Assembly: GCF_000004075.3 (NCBI RefSeq)
Contig: NC_026655.2
Span: forward strand, 22,491,489-22,555,488
DNA: 64,000 nt
Source of the DNA: Cucumis sativus
Taxonomy: Eukaryota; Streptophyta; Magnoliopsida; Cucurbitales; Cucurbitaceae
Direction of reading: 5' to 3'
The position numbers were made by a program, and so were the translations under genes. Under the pieces are notes generated by a model. That model was not told the DNA's origin. It searched no databases and saw only the letters and a program-made list of their open reading frames with translations. Shown here piece after piece: positions 38,901 through 51,061 of this stretch; the first letter of the stretch is position 1, and each line of letters starts with the position of its first letter.

Positions 38901-41900
38901 CCATTGTATTCTTCTCCGGCGCCGGTGCGATAGTTGGAAAATTCTTCAAAATTTCAAATGGATTTCTGATTCTAGGGAGAGATGCAAACGCTCATTTTGG
39001 GATTTTCTATTGATGGAAAGAGGGAGGAATCAAGATCTTCATCAAGCATAAATTATCTAACTCTCAAACAATCAAGAGAGTTCTTAAAATCATCCCGGAA
39101 GTTAGGGGCTTTGAGGGGACTAGTAGGATTTAAAAATTCAAAATCACCAAAATGAAGGTAGATATTTCCCCTCTTTAGATCGGTGATTTCAATCGTGGAC
39201 GGCACAAAGCCACATAAGTTCTTAACTTGAATTCGGGCTTCACTAACATTGATTAAATTCAAAATTTCGAAGGCTATATCTAAGAGACCTCCAAAATGAT
39301 CCTCAATGACCTCAAAGATACTTCTACACCAGTAATCGAGAGGAAGGTTTTTAACCTTGAGCCAGTCGCCATATCCTTTTTGAACAAGTTGCCGGTTGTG
39401 TTTGAGGTTATCCCATCTTTTGAATTTGAGGTGAACATTACCCTAGGCCTGCCATTTTCCTTCCTCATGGATGGAATCTAAAATTGATCCTTGGTCAATG
39501 CTAATGAGGGCATTCTCATCATATAGAAGATTTATAACAATTTTTGTTTGGAAAAGAACTTCCAGCCTCTTTCAGATCAGTTTTCAGTTGTCTGAATCAA
39601 ATAATTTTGTTATAATCCATAAATTTTTGAAATTGACATTCACAACTTCATGATTCTTAATCAGCCAATCCTTTTATTTTGAAAGGGGAAGGACTGGCTC
39701 TTGAATCTTCCTTTTTTGACTAGGAATCTGGCCTGTTACCTTAACTTGTAACCTTGGGACGGGGGAGTTGGAAAGACTTGATTTTGCGATTTCTAACATA
39801 ACTTAGTTTCCTACTCGAATTCGGAGAAGGTATCTTGGAGGAATTACCAGAAAACCATCTAGCGTAATCCAGTTTTTCAACGAACTTACCCAGCATTGAG
39901 CAAAACAGCTTCCATCCTTGCTGCTCATTACCTAAGCACACTCTAATATTGTAGAGCCCCCCTGAATATGGCCAACGATCACAGCTGAGTATCCAACCAA
40001 ACTTAGCTTGAAACTTTGAAATTCTCAATCTTCATCTGTCAATGTCCCTGAGTTTCCTAAAATGTCTGTCCATCGGAAATCTGATAAGATCAGTTAAAGC
40101 TGATAGGATCCATCTAAGTTGGCTAACCGAGAGAGATGCTTCTGCCGGCTTCTACATCTTCCTTCTTGCCAGTCAATTTTACAACTAACAACCTCCATAA
40201 TGTGCTCTGAGACTTAACGGAGAGGACTGCTGAAAAACCTGGCTGCCAGAGAGGGGAGGAGAGGGGAGGTTGGTGATGGTCAACAGGGAATAATAAGATG
40301 TAAGCCTTATTCCTTTGCCCTTGTATATTCTTTCATCTATCTTGATGAAGTTTGTTTGTTTCTAATATATAAGGACTCGTCAATGACTCAATAGAGCATT
40401 CATAGTTTAAGCTATTTTTTCAACTTTCACAAGAGGAACTTTCAATCCATCTTCTTATGATGGACTGACGGATTGGGTTCCATGTACTGAAGACAGTGCA
40501 TTCTAATAGGCAAATTTTCAAGAAGTGTTAAACAATCTTGCTGGTACATGCTTTGGGAGAACTGAAGACGTGTGGCAGAATAGTTACTGCTAAAAGAGTT
40601 GATGAAAAGGATTATAAACATTACCAATGCCATTAAATTTTGTTCTCACCATATGTCAGTTCCTAATTACAACTATTTCATTACAATCTAGTTGCATAAT
40701 GATTGACTGAAATAATCGAACTTAGTATGTATGTCACCAGATCAATAACTGATTAAATACACGTAAACTGATTATCCACTTAACCATTTAACTAACCTTG
40801 ACATTTATATATATATATATATTACACTTCTCTAAGTATCCTAGATAAGCATTTTTTTTCCTTTCAATGTTTCTTTTACCATGGCATCAAACAATATTAA
40901 AGGGTTTCCGTTGGCTATGATAATAAAGTACTAAGGCATGGAATATGATAATACTGTGTAAAGACTCTTTTTATCTTCCTTTTGCTGGGAATTACAATGC
41001 AGAAAATTAACCTCATAAAGTTTTGGTGTATAGCAATCGAACAAGAATTGGAAGATGCAATATATAAAGCTGGTGGAATTTGTGATAGCAACTATGGAAA
41101 TCTGAACAAAATCTCATGGGCAAGGAGTAGCCGCACTGATAAAGGAGTAAATATCTTGAATGTCTTAGTACCTCATTTTATGACTTCTATAAACTTATTG
41201 GTTGTTTTGAATTGTTATTTCATCTCTTTCTAATTCAAGGTTCATTCTTTGGCTACAACAATAACCTTAAAAATGGAAATCCCTGGAAGTGCATGGATAG
41301 ACGACCCTTGTGGTATTTCACTTGCTGATTACATCAACTCTTATCTTCCTGATAATATCAAGGTTTTTGGCATTGTACCTGCACAGAAGTGAGTGTTCTG
41401 AGGTTTTTTCATTGGTGCTTTTTAAGTGAGTAAATGAAGTGTTAGCACTAGCATGATACACTTTTACGCATAAACTACAAAGTGGTAACATTGCATCAAT
41501 TTTGTTACTTGTCAAGGAGGTTTGATCCTAGAAAGGAGTGTGATGTTCGGATGTATTCGTATCTCCTCCCTGCTAAGCTTATTGGAATTGAAAGTAAACT
41601 TAAAACTACTGAAATTGATTGCCACATCTCAGACTTTAAAGATATATTAAAATCCTTTGAGGTACGTTATGATCTCCTTCAATTAATTACATACGCATCA
41701 TATTGCCCCTTCCTTCACTGCAAGAAACATGATTTGTTATTTGATACAGTATAGTGCTGTTATTTGGGAAGACAATTATATGTCGTTGAAGAACAAAGGT
41801 GAATTCTTTTTGGCCACAGGGGGACCATCCTTTTCATAATTATACAGTACGCTCCATTTATAGAACGAGAATTCGAGCCAAGCAACTAGTATATGCCCTT

Positions 41901-43575
41901 AAGTCAGGCAAGAAGGTATCACCCGGTGATATGTCAAACTCTGAGTTTGAGGGAAGTGATCAAGAAAATGATACTTTTGTTGAAGGAATCAAGGAACCAG
42001 ATCAACGTTCTCCAAGCTTAAGCGTCTGTGAAAATCTAACTGAAGTATGCAGTAAACTTGAAGATGGATCAGAACTTCTGAAGGGTGTTCGTGCAAGATG
42101 GCTTCATGAGCCAGATGAGAAAGATCGTATAGGCGCCTCACACTTCAGAAGGATTCTTTACTGTTCTTGTGGGAAGCTGGAAACATATTTTGGATGTGAT
42201 TTCATTGAGATATCCATTTGGGGAGAATCATTCATGTTGCATCAAGTTAGTCTTTCTCTAACATTGTTTTTATGGTACATAATTTGTTCTCATCCATTTT
42301 CATTCCAATTTGTAAGTTAATCTATATTTACTCCATTTATTCTTGATTTCAGTTGGTAGCTCTATTGCTTAGATAGGTTTTCCGTTGTAATGCCTCCGGT
42401 AGCTTATATCTTGCTTCTGGCCATGTGGGAGCCAAATTTTGGTTTTATAACTGTACTTTGGTGCTCACTCGACAACTTTTTTGCTGCATTATTTCACTTT
42501 TTAGACTCTTTTCCCTCTTTGGAAATCAATGCTGGCTTAATGGACTTTTTCCTGTGCTAGTAGTCCAAAAAATTAAGAAATAGCTATGGGTTTATGTTTT
42601 AGGAAATTAAATTAAATTCTAAAATATTACCATCGATTAAATAATTTGATGGTCCTATCCATTCCTGGACGAAAGATAGTAGTTAATGGGTTCAAGTTTT
42701 ATGAGCTTGACTTGTTCAATATCTACCATTATAACCTTCATTTACTTCCTGAGGTTATAAATTTGTAGGATCAGCATGGTCCCTGTGCATTGGTGGACAG
42801 AAGATATGAGTTGATGAGTTCAAGCTTTATGAGCTTGACTTGTTAACTATATACCATCATAACCTTCATTTACTCCCTAAGGTTCATAATTCATGAGTTC
42901 AAGCTTTATGAGAAACTAGAATCTATTATTAAGTTTAGGAATTGGAAGGAGAGTGGGAGGTGAAAAGGTGTCAGGCTTTCTTTTGGCAGATTTCTCATTT
43001 CCATTCTTTTTGTAACTTTTGAGCTGATAATATGATGTTTTCTTATTAAAAAAGAACATCAATAACATATCTTATGAACAATGAAGTTGTTTTCATTAGT
43101 AATTAATAAAGGGTAGTTAATGTTCTAGTTTTAAAACGAAAGGACCATTCTGATGCAACTTTTATTACATCCTTGGCAGATTCGGAAAATGATAGCAACG
43201 GCTGTGGCAGTGAAGCGGAAACTTCTCCCAAGAGATATTATAACATTGTCACTGACCAAGTTTTCTAGAATAGTTTTACCCATTGCTCCAGCTGAAGTCT
43301 TAGTCCTAAGAGGGAACAGTTTTTCCAACAGAAAACGGCCAGGAGCTCCAATGAGGTCAGAGTTGTTCACACTGAATGAATCAGATGACATAGTCAATTC
43401 AGTGAATGAATTCTACAGATCAGCGATATTGCCCGAGGTAACTAAGTTCCTGGACACAGAAAGCCCCCCATGGAAAGAATGGGTGGAGAAATTGGACAAG
43501 TACACAAGCATTCCGAATGAAGAATTGGATGAAGTTAGGAGTGCTTGGAAAGCATGGAAGTACAGGGAACATTGA
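32933..43575 (+). CDS. TruA-type tRNA pseudouridine synthase, probably organelle-targeted
   Basis: Seven exons: 32933-33191, 33284-33319, 41034-41146, 41240-41388, 41517-41661, 41820-42245 and 43180-43575; 1,524 nt, 507 aa, all phases closing. The catalytic motif [16 protein letters not shown] carries the conserved Asp134 that attacks the uridine. Other TruA-family blocks are [54 protein letters not shown] and [19 protein letters not shown]. TruA/PUS1/PUS3-type enzymes convert uridines in tRNA to pseudouridine. The first 55 residues are rich in Ser, Arg and Pro with few acids, consistent with a transit peptide to plastid or mitochondrion. Between HNYT and the C-terminal catalytic part is an acidic insertion (about residues 270-315). 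Intron 2 (7.7 kb) contains a LINE in the opposite orientation. An Arabidopsis relative near At2g30320 is recalled, not checked. Confidence 0.93.
34764..34777. repeat. Target-site duplication, left copy (LINE)
   Basis: TTGCCCTTGTATAT immediately precedes the T-run that is the complement of the LINE poly-A tail. The same 14 bases recur at 40315-40328. Confidence 0.85.
35243..36483 (-). pseudogene. LINE ORF2 C-terminal region (post-RT and zinc-finger domain), broken
   Basis: Two open pieces in the LINE orientation. The first (35983-36483) carries [34 protein letters not shown] and [10 protein letters not shown], the usual region after plant LINE reverse transcriptase. The second (35243-35653) carries [20 protein letters not shown] and [17 protein letters not shown], the zf-RVT-type C-terminus. 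A frame break separates them near 35.7-35.95 kb. Confidence 0.85.
36484..37660 (-). pseudogene. LINE reverse transcriptase domain, broken, with a 48-bp triplication
   Basis: In LINE order: [20 protein letters not shown] (37412-37648), then in another frame [20 protein letters not shown] (37284-37466), the QGD-P block near 37010-37035, then [13 protein letters not shown] (36764-36796), which holds the catalytic Asp pair. At least two frameshifts separate these. Three copies of a 48-bp unit lie at 36867-37010 between the QGDP and FADD motifs. Confidence 0.85.
36867..37010. repeat. Perfect 48-bp tandem triplication inside the LINE RT domain
   Basis: Three identical adjacent units at 36867-36914, 36915-36962 and 36963-37010. 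Because 48 is a multiple of three, the extra units insert 16 codons each (on the LINE strand, around [14 protein letters not shown]) without shifting frame. Confidence 0.95.
38084..38860 (-). pseudogene. LINE endonuclease (APE-type) domain, broken
   Basis: Two overlapping frames. Upstream (38575-38805) is [13 protein letters not shown], the start-proximal conserved QE(S/T)K block, then [10 protein letters not shown]. Downstream (38084-38620) is [17 protein letters not shown], the GDFN catalytic block, then [20 protein letters not shown]. The very first part of the domain (WN-RG block) is not recognisable. Confidence 0.85.
39053..40028 (-). pseudogene. LINE ORF1-like protein (DUF4283-type), broken
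   Basis: On the minus strand, [20 protein letters not shown] and [20 protein letters not shown] (39741-40028), then, after frame breaks, [20 protein letters not shown] and [20 protein letters not shown] (about 39100-39390). These are the usual nucleic-acid-binding ORF1 segments upstream of plant LINE ORF2. Confidence 0.7.
40315..40328. repeat. Target-site duplication, right copy (LINE)
   Basis: TTGCCCTTGTATAT, identical over 14 bases to 34764-34777, abutting the LINE 5' end. Its presence sets the element boundary at 40314. Confidence 0.85.
42651..42912. repeat. Imperfect tandem duplication in intron 6 of the pseudouridine synthase gene
   Basis: Two copies about 128 bp apart share GGTCC...CATTC/T GG-GGAC, GTTCAAG-TTTATGAGCTTGAC and ATAACCTTCATTTACT; a third partial copy with GAGTTCAAGCTTTATGAG starts near 42895. 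Confidence 0.75.
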
Positions 43576-45059
43576 TCTGATCATGAGAAATCAAGATGGC
43601 CTTTGAATTATGTTGATGTGTTTTTTTGTCTGCCCCTCTGTTGTTGGAAGTCGTCAAAAACTTGAATGTTGAAGAAGGATGGGAAGCAGTTGAGTTTGAG
43701 TTAGGGGAGTTATTAATGGCATAAATTATGGGAATTGGGCATTGAATGGACGTGGTCTGTGGCCACCCACCAGCCGGGGGGCGTTTTAATAAGCTCAGCA
43801 TCAACTGCAGACAATCAACTGGGGAATTGGCACAAGCCACAAGGGAGTGAGCTCACATTCAATGTAAATGGCTTAAAAGGCGAAATATGTAGGTGAGCCT
43901 TTGACACAGGGCTGTACTGATGTTGATTCAACTTCATTTCTGATGGAAATTTGGATCTAAACTTTGACTAATACCCATTATGAACATTTCATGTTGCTTT
44001 CCCTCTTAATTTACAATGATATACTGTTTATTGTTTTTTTGTTGTAGAATATGCATTTATTATCTTATGGTTGGTCTTTCATTAATCTTGGTAGAAAACC
44101 TCCCTTCAGAATGGAGTAATACATGTCTAGACAGTCTATCCAACCCCATTTCTTATCTAGTGCTTCTTTTTCAAAAAGCAATAAACAATAACTATATGGG
44201 GCTTTAACTAAGAAGACCTTATACCATATTACAAGATCATTTTTTTCTATATTTTTTCCTAAAATGACTTGTATATTACATAAAAAATATGGACTAATTT
44301 ACTAATCTATCCATTTTGATTAGTAATTAGATATTTAAATAAATAAAAAGGAAGGTGAATTGAAAATGTGATATTAGGAAGGTGGGTTATGGTTTAGGCA
44401 AATTCAAAAGTCAGAAGAGAACTTTCCTTCTTCGATAACGGTTAATTATTCCTTTCATTTTCTTCACTAAAGAAGCCGGATAGTAGAAGATTTGGAAAAA
44501 CCTTCGCGGTAAAGAAGAAGACTTTCAACGACTAGTTGAACCAGTGAAATTTCGAAAAAATTTGTCAAAAATATTCGGCTAGTACGAATTTATATTTTGC
44601 ATTCATAATACGTCAGGGTATATTTAGCCTCAATATTTTATGAATGATAGATTTTGTTATCAATATGTTAAATTGGTTTATGTATTTTATTTCAAATATT
44701 TATATCTTACATAGTAAATAATAAGTAATGTTAGAAAGAATAATGATTATGTACGAAAGAAAATACATTAAATATATAAATTGAGAAAATTTGATTAATA
44801 CGGTAGACGTAAATTTATGGAAATAAAATAATTAAATTAAAAACTGAAATATAAATATTTGAAATAAAAGTTTGAAACAAACGTATTAAAAAATCTAATC
44901 ATAAGAAAGAAAAAAGTAGTTCGATAATGAAAACTTGTATCTTTTTCGGTTATGGCCAACGCGTCTATAACAGTCATATTTAATGTGTCTCTTGAACTCA
45001 ATTTTAGAAGAAATTCTAATCGTTTTTGGGTCGACCACCTAACAATAAACAATAGAACT
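43576..45059. other. 3' flank of the pseudouridine synthase and AT-rich spacer
   Basis: The first 350 bp are GC-richer and probably include the 3' untranslated region. Beyond this the sequence is AT-rich with no supported exon. A frame at 43535-43840 on the minus strand is antisense to the gene end. Confidence 0.5.
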
Positions 45060-45540
45060 ATATTTGTCACTAAATACATATTGTTATATATATAGAGATG
45101 TATATGCTGATAATATCATATGTGTATGCAAGTGATACATGATGAAACTTCAACTTCAATTTAAGTATTATTGAATACATGTAGTAGTATATATGTAATA
45201 AATCACATAACATAAATGTATTATACAGTGGTATATATGTAATAAATCAAAGAACATACCAATCTGGTAAAGAAAAAAATTAAAAAAAATTATACAATCA
45301 AACTATATGTGTCACTAATATAAGTTATTGTATATACAAATGTATACATGCATAACATCATTTGTGTATGCAGTGATATATAATGAAACTTCAACTTCAA
45401 TTTATGCAACAAATCACGAAACATAAATATATTATTTAGTGATATACCATAGTATATATCACTTATGGCATATTTAAGAAAAAAAAACTATGATGATGTA
45501 TATATCTAATAAATCACATAATTGAAGTAGTTTAAATAGT
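45060..45540. repeat. Imperfect tandem duplication, period about 240 bp
   Basis: Copies starting near 45062 and 45305 share GTCACTAA...ATA, TTGT-TATATA, CAT-TGTGTATGCA, GATGAAACTTCAACTTCAAT (or TAATGAAACTT...), and AATAAATCAC. Interiors contain TA-rich runs. Origin unknown. Confidence 0.65.
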
Positions 45541-48500
45541 ATATAAATATATATATATATATATTGTTCACGAAAATTTTACTAAACAAAAAAATGAATA
45601 AGATGATCGAAATATTTTGACGGCGCTGGAAAATACGTTCTTGAAAATAATACGTTTTGCATTGATTATGAAATTGAAAATAGTTAATTTGTAGAAATAA
45701 TTAAACATATTATTATCGTATCTACATTAAATGATATTCTAATAATAAATACAAATATTAATTATGAAAGTTATAAATTATAAATAAATTTAAATAATTT
45801 GTTTATAATTTCGAAAATCAATTATATTAAATATTGAAGTGAAGGTTAAAATTGTCCTAAAAAAACATGAATTCTTACTTAAGATAATAAATAAAATTTG
45901 AGGACATCGACCAAATTTCATATCTAAATTAGTTAATTTCTCTAAATCTTTCTAACTATAACAAGAGATGTTTGGGTCCAACTTCGAGTGAATGTCCTGA
46001 ATTGAGTGGATTATTATAGTTTACTCTAAATTTGAAACACGTATATGTGAACCAAAGAAAAAAAAAGGAAGAAACCGAGGGTAACCCGTTTTTAAATGTG
46101 TATCCAATCTTTCTTGTATGTGTTTACTACTAGAGGTGTTCAACTTTTTCTAAAAAAAAATAGTTGCTTAAGATAAAATCATATACACTTGTATTTATTC
46201 TAAGGGCAAGTTGTAAAATTCACCCTTAAAATATAATGATAGTTGTAATTATTCAAAAAATTAGATTTCATAAATGGTATTTATTATATGATTTTTAAAC
46301 TCAGTTCTTATTATTTGAGAGTCTAATTCCCACAACTATTGTAAACTTTATGGTCCAGTTTTAACATTTTTAAAAATTTAAGAGCCCAATTGTTATTACT
46401 GAAAGTTTAAGAGTATAATTACAACTATGATCCTACTTTATGAGTGGTTTTTGCAATTTACTCTTATTTTAATTTTAAAAATTATTTTAAATTGTATTCC
46501 TCTCAAAATATATATAAATATACCTTGTGATATATTACTATATTTTATAAATATGTCGATTCATTTACATATTGGAAAATAGCTTTATATTAGGTTTTAA
46601 ATTGAATTACATACATTAATTAATTGAAAGTAAATCAAATGTGTTTTACATATTAGTATTTCACCCTTTCATAATATAAAAAAATGAATAAATAACAAAG
46701 GCAAATTACAATATCACTTGGGTGGTTTTTGCAATTTTCCTTAATCAAATCAATTTAACTAAAATATTACATTATCTAAATAATTGTGCCTTTTTAAACC
46801 AATTTATGTGTCTAACCATGAATACTTTCAACTTGTTTAAAAGGTTGAAATGGAATGAACTTGCAATATGTTCTCTATAGTACGTTTTGAATTGTTTAAT
46901 ATCAAACTCATTCGATTTATTTAATGTAATTTTTAACCTAATTTCTTACTATGTTCATGCTTTTCACCCTCCTTCCGTCTTCAACATAATAAGTGGATGT
47001 GTCAGCATGATGTCATGTTTACATGAGCCGAAACCGTGCCGTCCCATCAAAAATTCAAAATATTTAGCAAATGGGTTACGTAAATGCAAAGGAATTAGTT
47101 GAATGTTGCGGCCCCACCCTTGACTTCTAATGCATAACCATAACCATAACACACAAAACACTTCTTCTCCTAGATTTCAATAGGAAGTCGTGCGGGCCTC
47201 ACTTCTTCATTCTTTCACAAATGCATGCTCTACTTATAGATATGTATTATTGATAAACGTCCACTCATATATATCTATTAGCGATCAACTTTAGTCATAC
47301 ATTTAATTTATTAGCTATAGATCATAGCTAGTGATATGTAACGAAGTTAAGATTGTAGTATATCTACCGACGTTTTTAGATAATAATGGATTACTATTGT
47401 TTTGTGTTAGAGTATCATATATCTAATTATTAATTTAGAATTTTAATTTAATTTTATATGTAATAGATTATAAATGGTCAAATAAATTGAGAATTTATTA
47501 AAAAAAAATTTGAAATAATATATCCTAATCTAATTGTTTTGCACCTCACTCCTATTCGAGAGAGAGGTAATTGTGGTTAATCATTTTATTCGTGTCCTCA
47601 CTTAGCTTATGAGACGTTGTATGTTTCCATATTCTATTATCAAATTCATTTAATTCCAATTTAATACGAACCAACCACCCCTATACCCCATTTATTAATT
47701 ACTTTTCCTTTTAAACTAAGTCATAAAAACCACTTTTAAATATTACTTACCTTTAAATCAAATATGTGTATCCATCTCACACAACCACACACATTTTGTT
47801 TTAAAAAAATTAATATTATCCTCTATTCATTTCGATATTTCCTTATCTACAAAAGTATTTTTTGTTTTTTAAAAAAGTTAAAATTTAAATTCTAATTTTA
47901 TATATTTTATTTCGGTAAGTTTTAGAATTGTTTTAAGAATTGGAAAAAAACAACCATAATTTTTATAAAATCTAAGTGATTCAATTAATCTGTCAGCTTG
48001 AACATAAACATATTTCAATTAGACAATCACAAATTTAAATTACATGCTTTTGTTATATTAAATGAAAAATCTTTTAATTCATAAATTTTAAAATAAATGG
48101 TTAGTTGGTCAATAAATTTGTAGTTTCTATCTAATATATTCATAAGTTCTGAAAGTATTTAATAATTTCACAAACTTCTAATTTGATGGTGAAAGGTTCG
48201 TGATATATTTAAAAGATTAATAAAGTTATTACCATTAAAATTGATGTTTAATACAGTCAACACTAAGCTTTGGATTTAATTTGTATATGTTATGTTTATA
48301 AAATTTTGAATTTTAAAATTAAAGAAATTGTTTTAAATTAACAAAATTGTTTGAAAATATTTACTTGACATTTGATAAGATAGTTGGCGGGCTAAGTAGC
48401 AATTGTATGAATAATAATTAAGTACATAATAACATCTTTAAAAAATAGATTTCTACCGATATTTGTAACATGATTTAATATTTATAGACTTTGACAGATT

Positions 48501-49304
48501 TTACTATTGTTATATGTCTAATTAGTTTAAATCTAATTGTTATATTTGTAATTATTTCTAGATTATTATTTATGTCTATTATAACACAAATTAATCTATA
48601 GCAATTAAAATTTTATCTTTTTATATAAATATTTTTGATTTATTTTGTTATATTCGAAAACAACTTAAAAATTAAAAATAAAGCAATAACAATAAATATT
48701 TTTAAAACGCGAAATAAAAATTAGTTGAGAGGGTTATAAAATAATTTTGAAGCTAAAAATAATAAATGGGCAAAAATTTAAAATAAAAACATTAAATTGG
48801 GTAGTATGTTTAATTGAGGGGTTTGATTTATGTGCTAACAAATATTGTAAAAGTCCAATAATAATAAAGTTGGAATTAGTAACCTACCACGTGGCACGTG
48901 GGGTTCAAATACTCAACCAGCTACGAGGAAATGAGAAGGTTATAACATTAGTACCTTCACAACTAACATCAATACCATTTATAAAACTACAACTTTAGAA
49001 TTCAAATGATACACAACATTCAACTTTGAATTTTTCTCTTCTTTTTTTTTTTTCTTTTACTTTAATTACTGTTATAATATGATAAGTGTACAAAATTAAC
49101 TTCTCCTAAAATAAATACATTGCTTTTCTGAGAATACAACAAAGCATAAAGGAGATTTTTGAAGAAGAAGGGGAGTCAATTTCATATTTTACAATAGATA
49201 AATAACAAAAAAGTATAGGAAGTATAATTTTAAACGTAAAGTTGGTATTATATATTGAAATATGTTAGAGTTGCTTCTAAACTAACCTAACAAAACACGA
49301 ACAA
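45541..49304. other. AT-rich, gene-free spacer
   Basis: No coding exon found over about 3.8 kb. Contents are AT-rich sequence, a degenerate relative of the MITE family near 48.41-48.62 kb (AATAATTAAGTACATAATAAC) and a pair of adjacent CACGTG motifs at 48888-48900. The last 300 bp before 49305 are probably 3' flank of the MFS gene. Confidence 0.5.
48888..48900. promoter_or_regulatory. Two adjacent G-box (CACGTG) motifs
   Basis: CACGTG occurs at 48888-48893 and 48895-48900. G-boxes bind bZIP and bHLH factors. They lie downstream of the nearest gene, so a regulatory role is not supported by position. Confidence 0.3.
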
Positions 49305-51061
49305 TTAATTTGATGGGATATACGAGGATTTTTTTGTTGTAGAGTAGAAGCTTTTAGTTCGAGCAAACAAAAGCAAAGCCAAGAAAGTTCCGAAAGAAGA
49401 GAAGGAACCCCATATCAAAAAAGTAGTTCTATAGCACTCAACTCCAATGCATTTCCCAGGATCAACGCCATGGCCAGCTTGTTTGCGGTAAAGAAAAGCA
49501 GCCATATAACCAAATATAAATGATCCAAAAGGTATATTGGCTACAACAATGTTGTGGTTTATTGAGAAATTAGTTGCTCCAAATAAGTCAGTGGTTGTGG
49601 ACACAGAAATTGAAGTAATTGCACCTGTGCATATTGCAATTATGGCAGTGCTCATACAAAGGCTCGTATCACTTGGACTTAATAGAAGGAAGAAACCTCC
49701 ACATAATGTTCCCATGAGTCCCACCATCCATCCTGGCTTTGATTTCATAAACTTATTCCTCCTGCACCAACACCACTTCAGTACTATTAAAATTATGTAC
49801 ATTCTAAAAGTTGGATTGGATGATTTGTACAAAAACGTAGGTTGAAAAGGTTAAATTAATGACTTTACCTTGACAGAAAATAGTCGAGAATTGAGGGCAA
49901 GAGGCGGCCAAAGAAGCCGAAGGAAGACGACAAAGAAACCAATGATGACACACTCGAACTTCCACGAGACTCTGCTATTTGTCCCAAGTTGTTTAAGAAT
50001 GCCAATCCCAATGTTGCACCAAATAAATAAACACCAACGTATAACCAAAAGTTTATTCTTTTCACCATCTCTTTAGCTCCAATCTCCTCCATTGCTTCGC
50101 CATCATCTGTTCTTTCCACTTTCCTTTCATTTTCCCCTCTCATTCTCTCTTCATCGTTTTTCTCTTCCACTGTAAAATGATAAACCTTTCCTTCTTTCCC
50201 TTCTTCTACTCTCTCCTTCACTTTCTCCACAACTACAACCACTAATGGAAGAACCAAAAACACCATAATCCCAACTAGACCACCCAATGCCGACAACATT
50301 CTGGAAACCGATCCCACACTTGTCATTGTTGCAAAAATCCCAGTGGCTATGGTTATCACAAAGATTACAAAAAACCCAACTTCCAATTTTCCTTGTTCTT
50401 CCACTATTTTCACAAATCTAGCCAATGGAGACACTAATACACAAACCCCCAAGGGTAAAACAGAGTTCAGTAGAAGAAATGTTTCAGCTGTTTTCGAAGA
50501 GTGTTTATTAGAGAATATTGAACCCACGATATCCGTATACACCTTGGCGCTTAATCCTTGGTAACTAGTCGATATACCAACAGCCACTTGGCGACTAGAC
50601 GACTTAAAGTTTGTAATGGCAACCATATAACAGACAGTGTTGATCCAACAGATGCTGTTTCCGGCTAAGACAGTGAGGAAGAAGATGAGCCAATAAGAAG
50701 GAGAGTGGAATTGGTTGGTTATGAAGAGATATTGAACGCCATAGCCAATGAGGCCAAGAGATGAGCCGATGAAGAGGACTAACCAAAGAGGTAAATAGTT
50801 AGCAGCAAGACCGGAGAAGCAAGCAAAGAGCTTGCCGGCATCGGAGGCGAATGCAAGGTTGTTAAGTTGTAATTGTGACATGGAAAGTTGTTGTTTGAGT
50901 TGAGAAGAGTAAGAGGGGAAGTTGAAGTTGGTGCCATTGATGGATTGAAGCCATATGATTCCGATGAGGCTGAGCCATTGGAAGACTATGGAAGAAGAAG
51001 AAGGCATGGGAGGGAGTTTCTGTTTTGTATGTTTTCTTTTAATTTTTGTTTCCTCTGCCAA
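49305..51061 (-). CDS. Nodulin-like major facilitator superfamily transporter
   Basis: Two exons on the minus strand, 49869-51061 and 49305-49761, give 549 aa. A basic N-terminus is followed by WLSLIGIIWLQSINGTNFNF and LNNLAFASDAGKLF, hallmarks of the nodulin-like MFS family (PF06813), then GNSICWINTVCYMVAITNF and VAVGISTSYQGLSAKVYTDI. A cytosolic loop rich in Lys and Glu (about residues 260-330) separates the two halves, and the second half shows KRINFWLYVGVYLFGATLGL and NHNIVVANIPFGSFIFGYMA. About twelve membrane segments are expected. Substrates of this family are mostly undefined; members have been linked to vacuolar or plasma-membrane transport. I recall a homolog near At2g30300, which would fit the synteny of the window. 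Confidence 0.92.

Larger units (their letters stand above)
34778..40314 (-). mobile_element. Degenerate plant L1-type LINE in intron 2 of the pseudouridine synthase gene
   Basis: About 5.5 kb, minus strand, opposite to the host gene. In element order: an ORF1-like part (DUF4283-type) at about 39050-40030, an endonuclease part at about 38080-38860, reverse transcriptase at about 36600-37660, and a C-terminal zinc-finger (zf-RVT-like) part at about 35240-36480. The 3' end is a poly-A tail, seen as a T-run at 34778. A perfect 14-bp duplication flanks it, which marks a target-primed insertion. Frames are broken by shifts and stops, so it is not autonomous. A related 3' end is at 26040. Confidence 0.9.

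Noticed and set aside
48888-48900. Double G-box as a promoter element
   Set aside because: It lies about 400 bp beyond the 3' end of the MFS gene and far from any start, so no target gene can be named.
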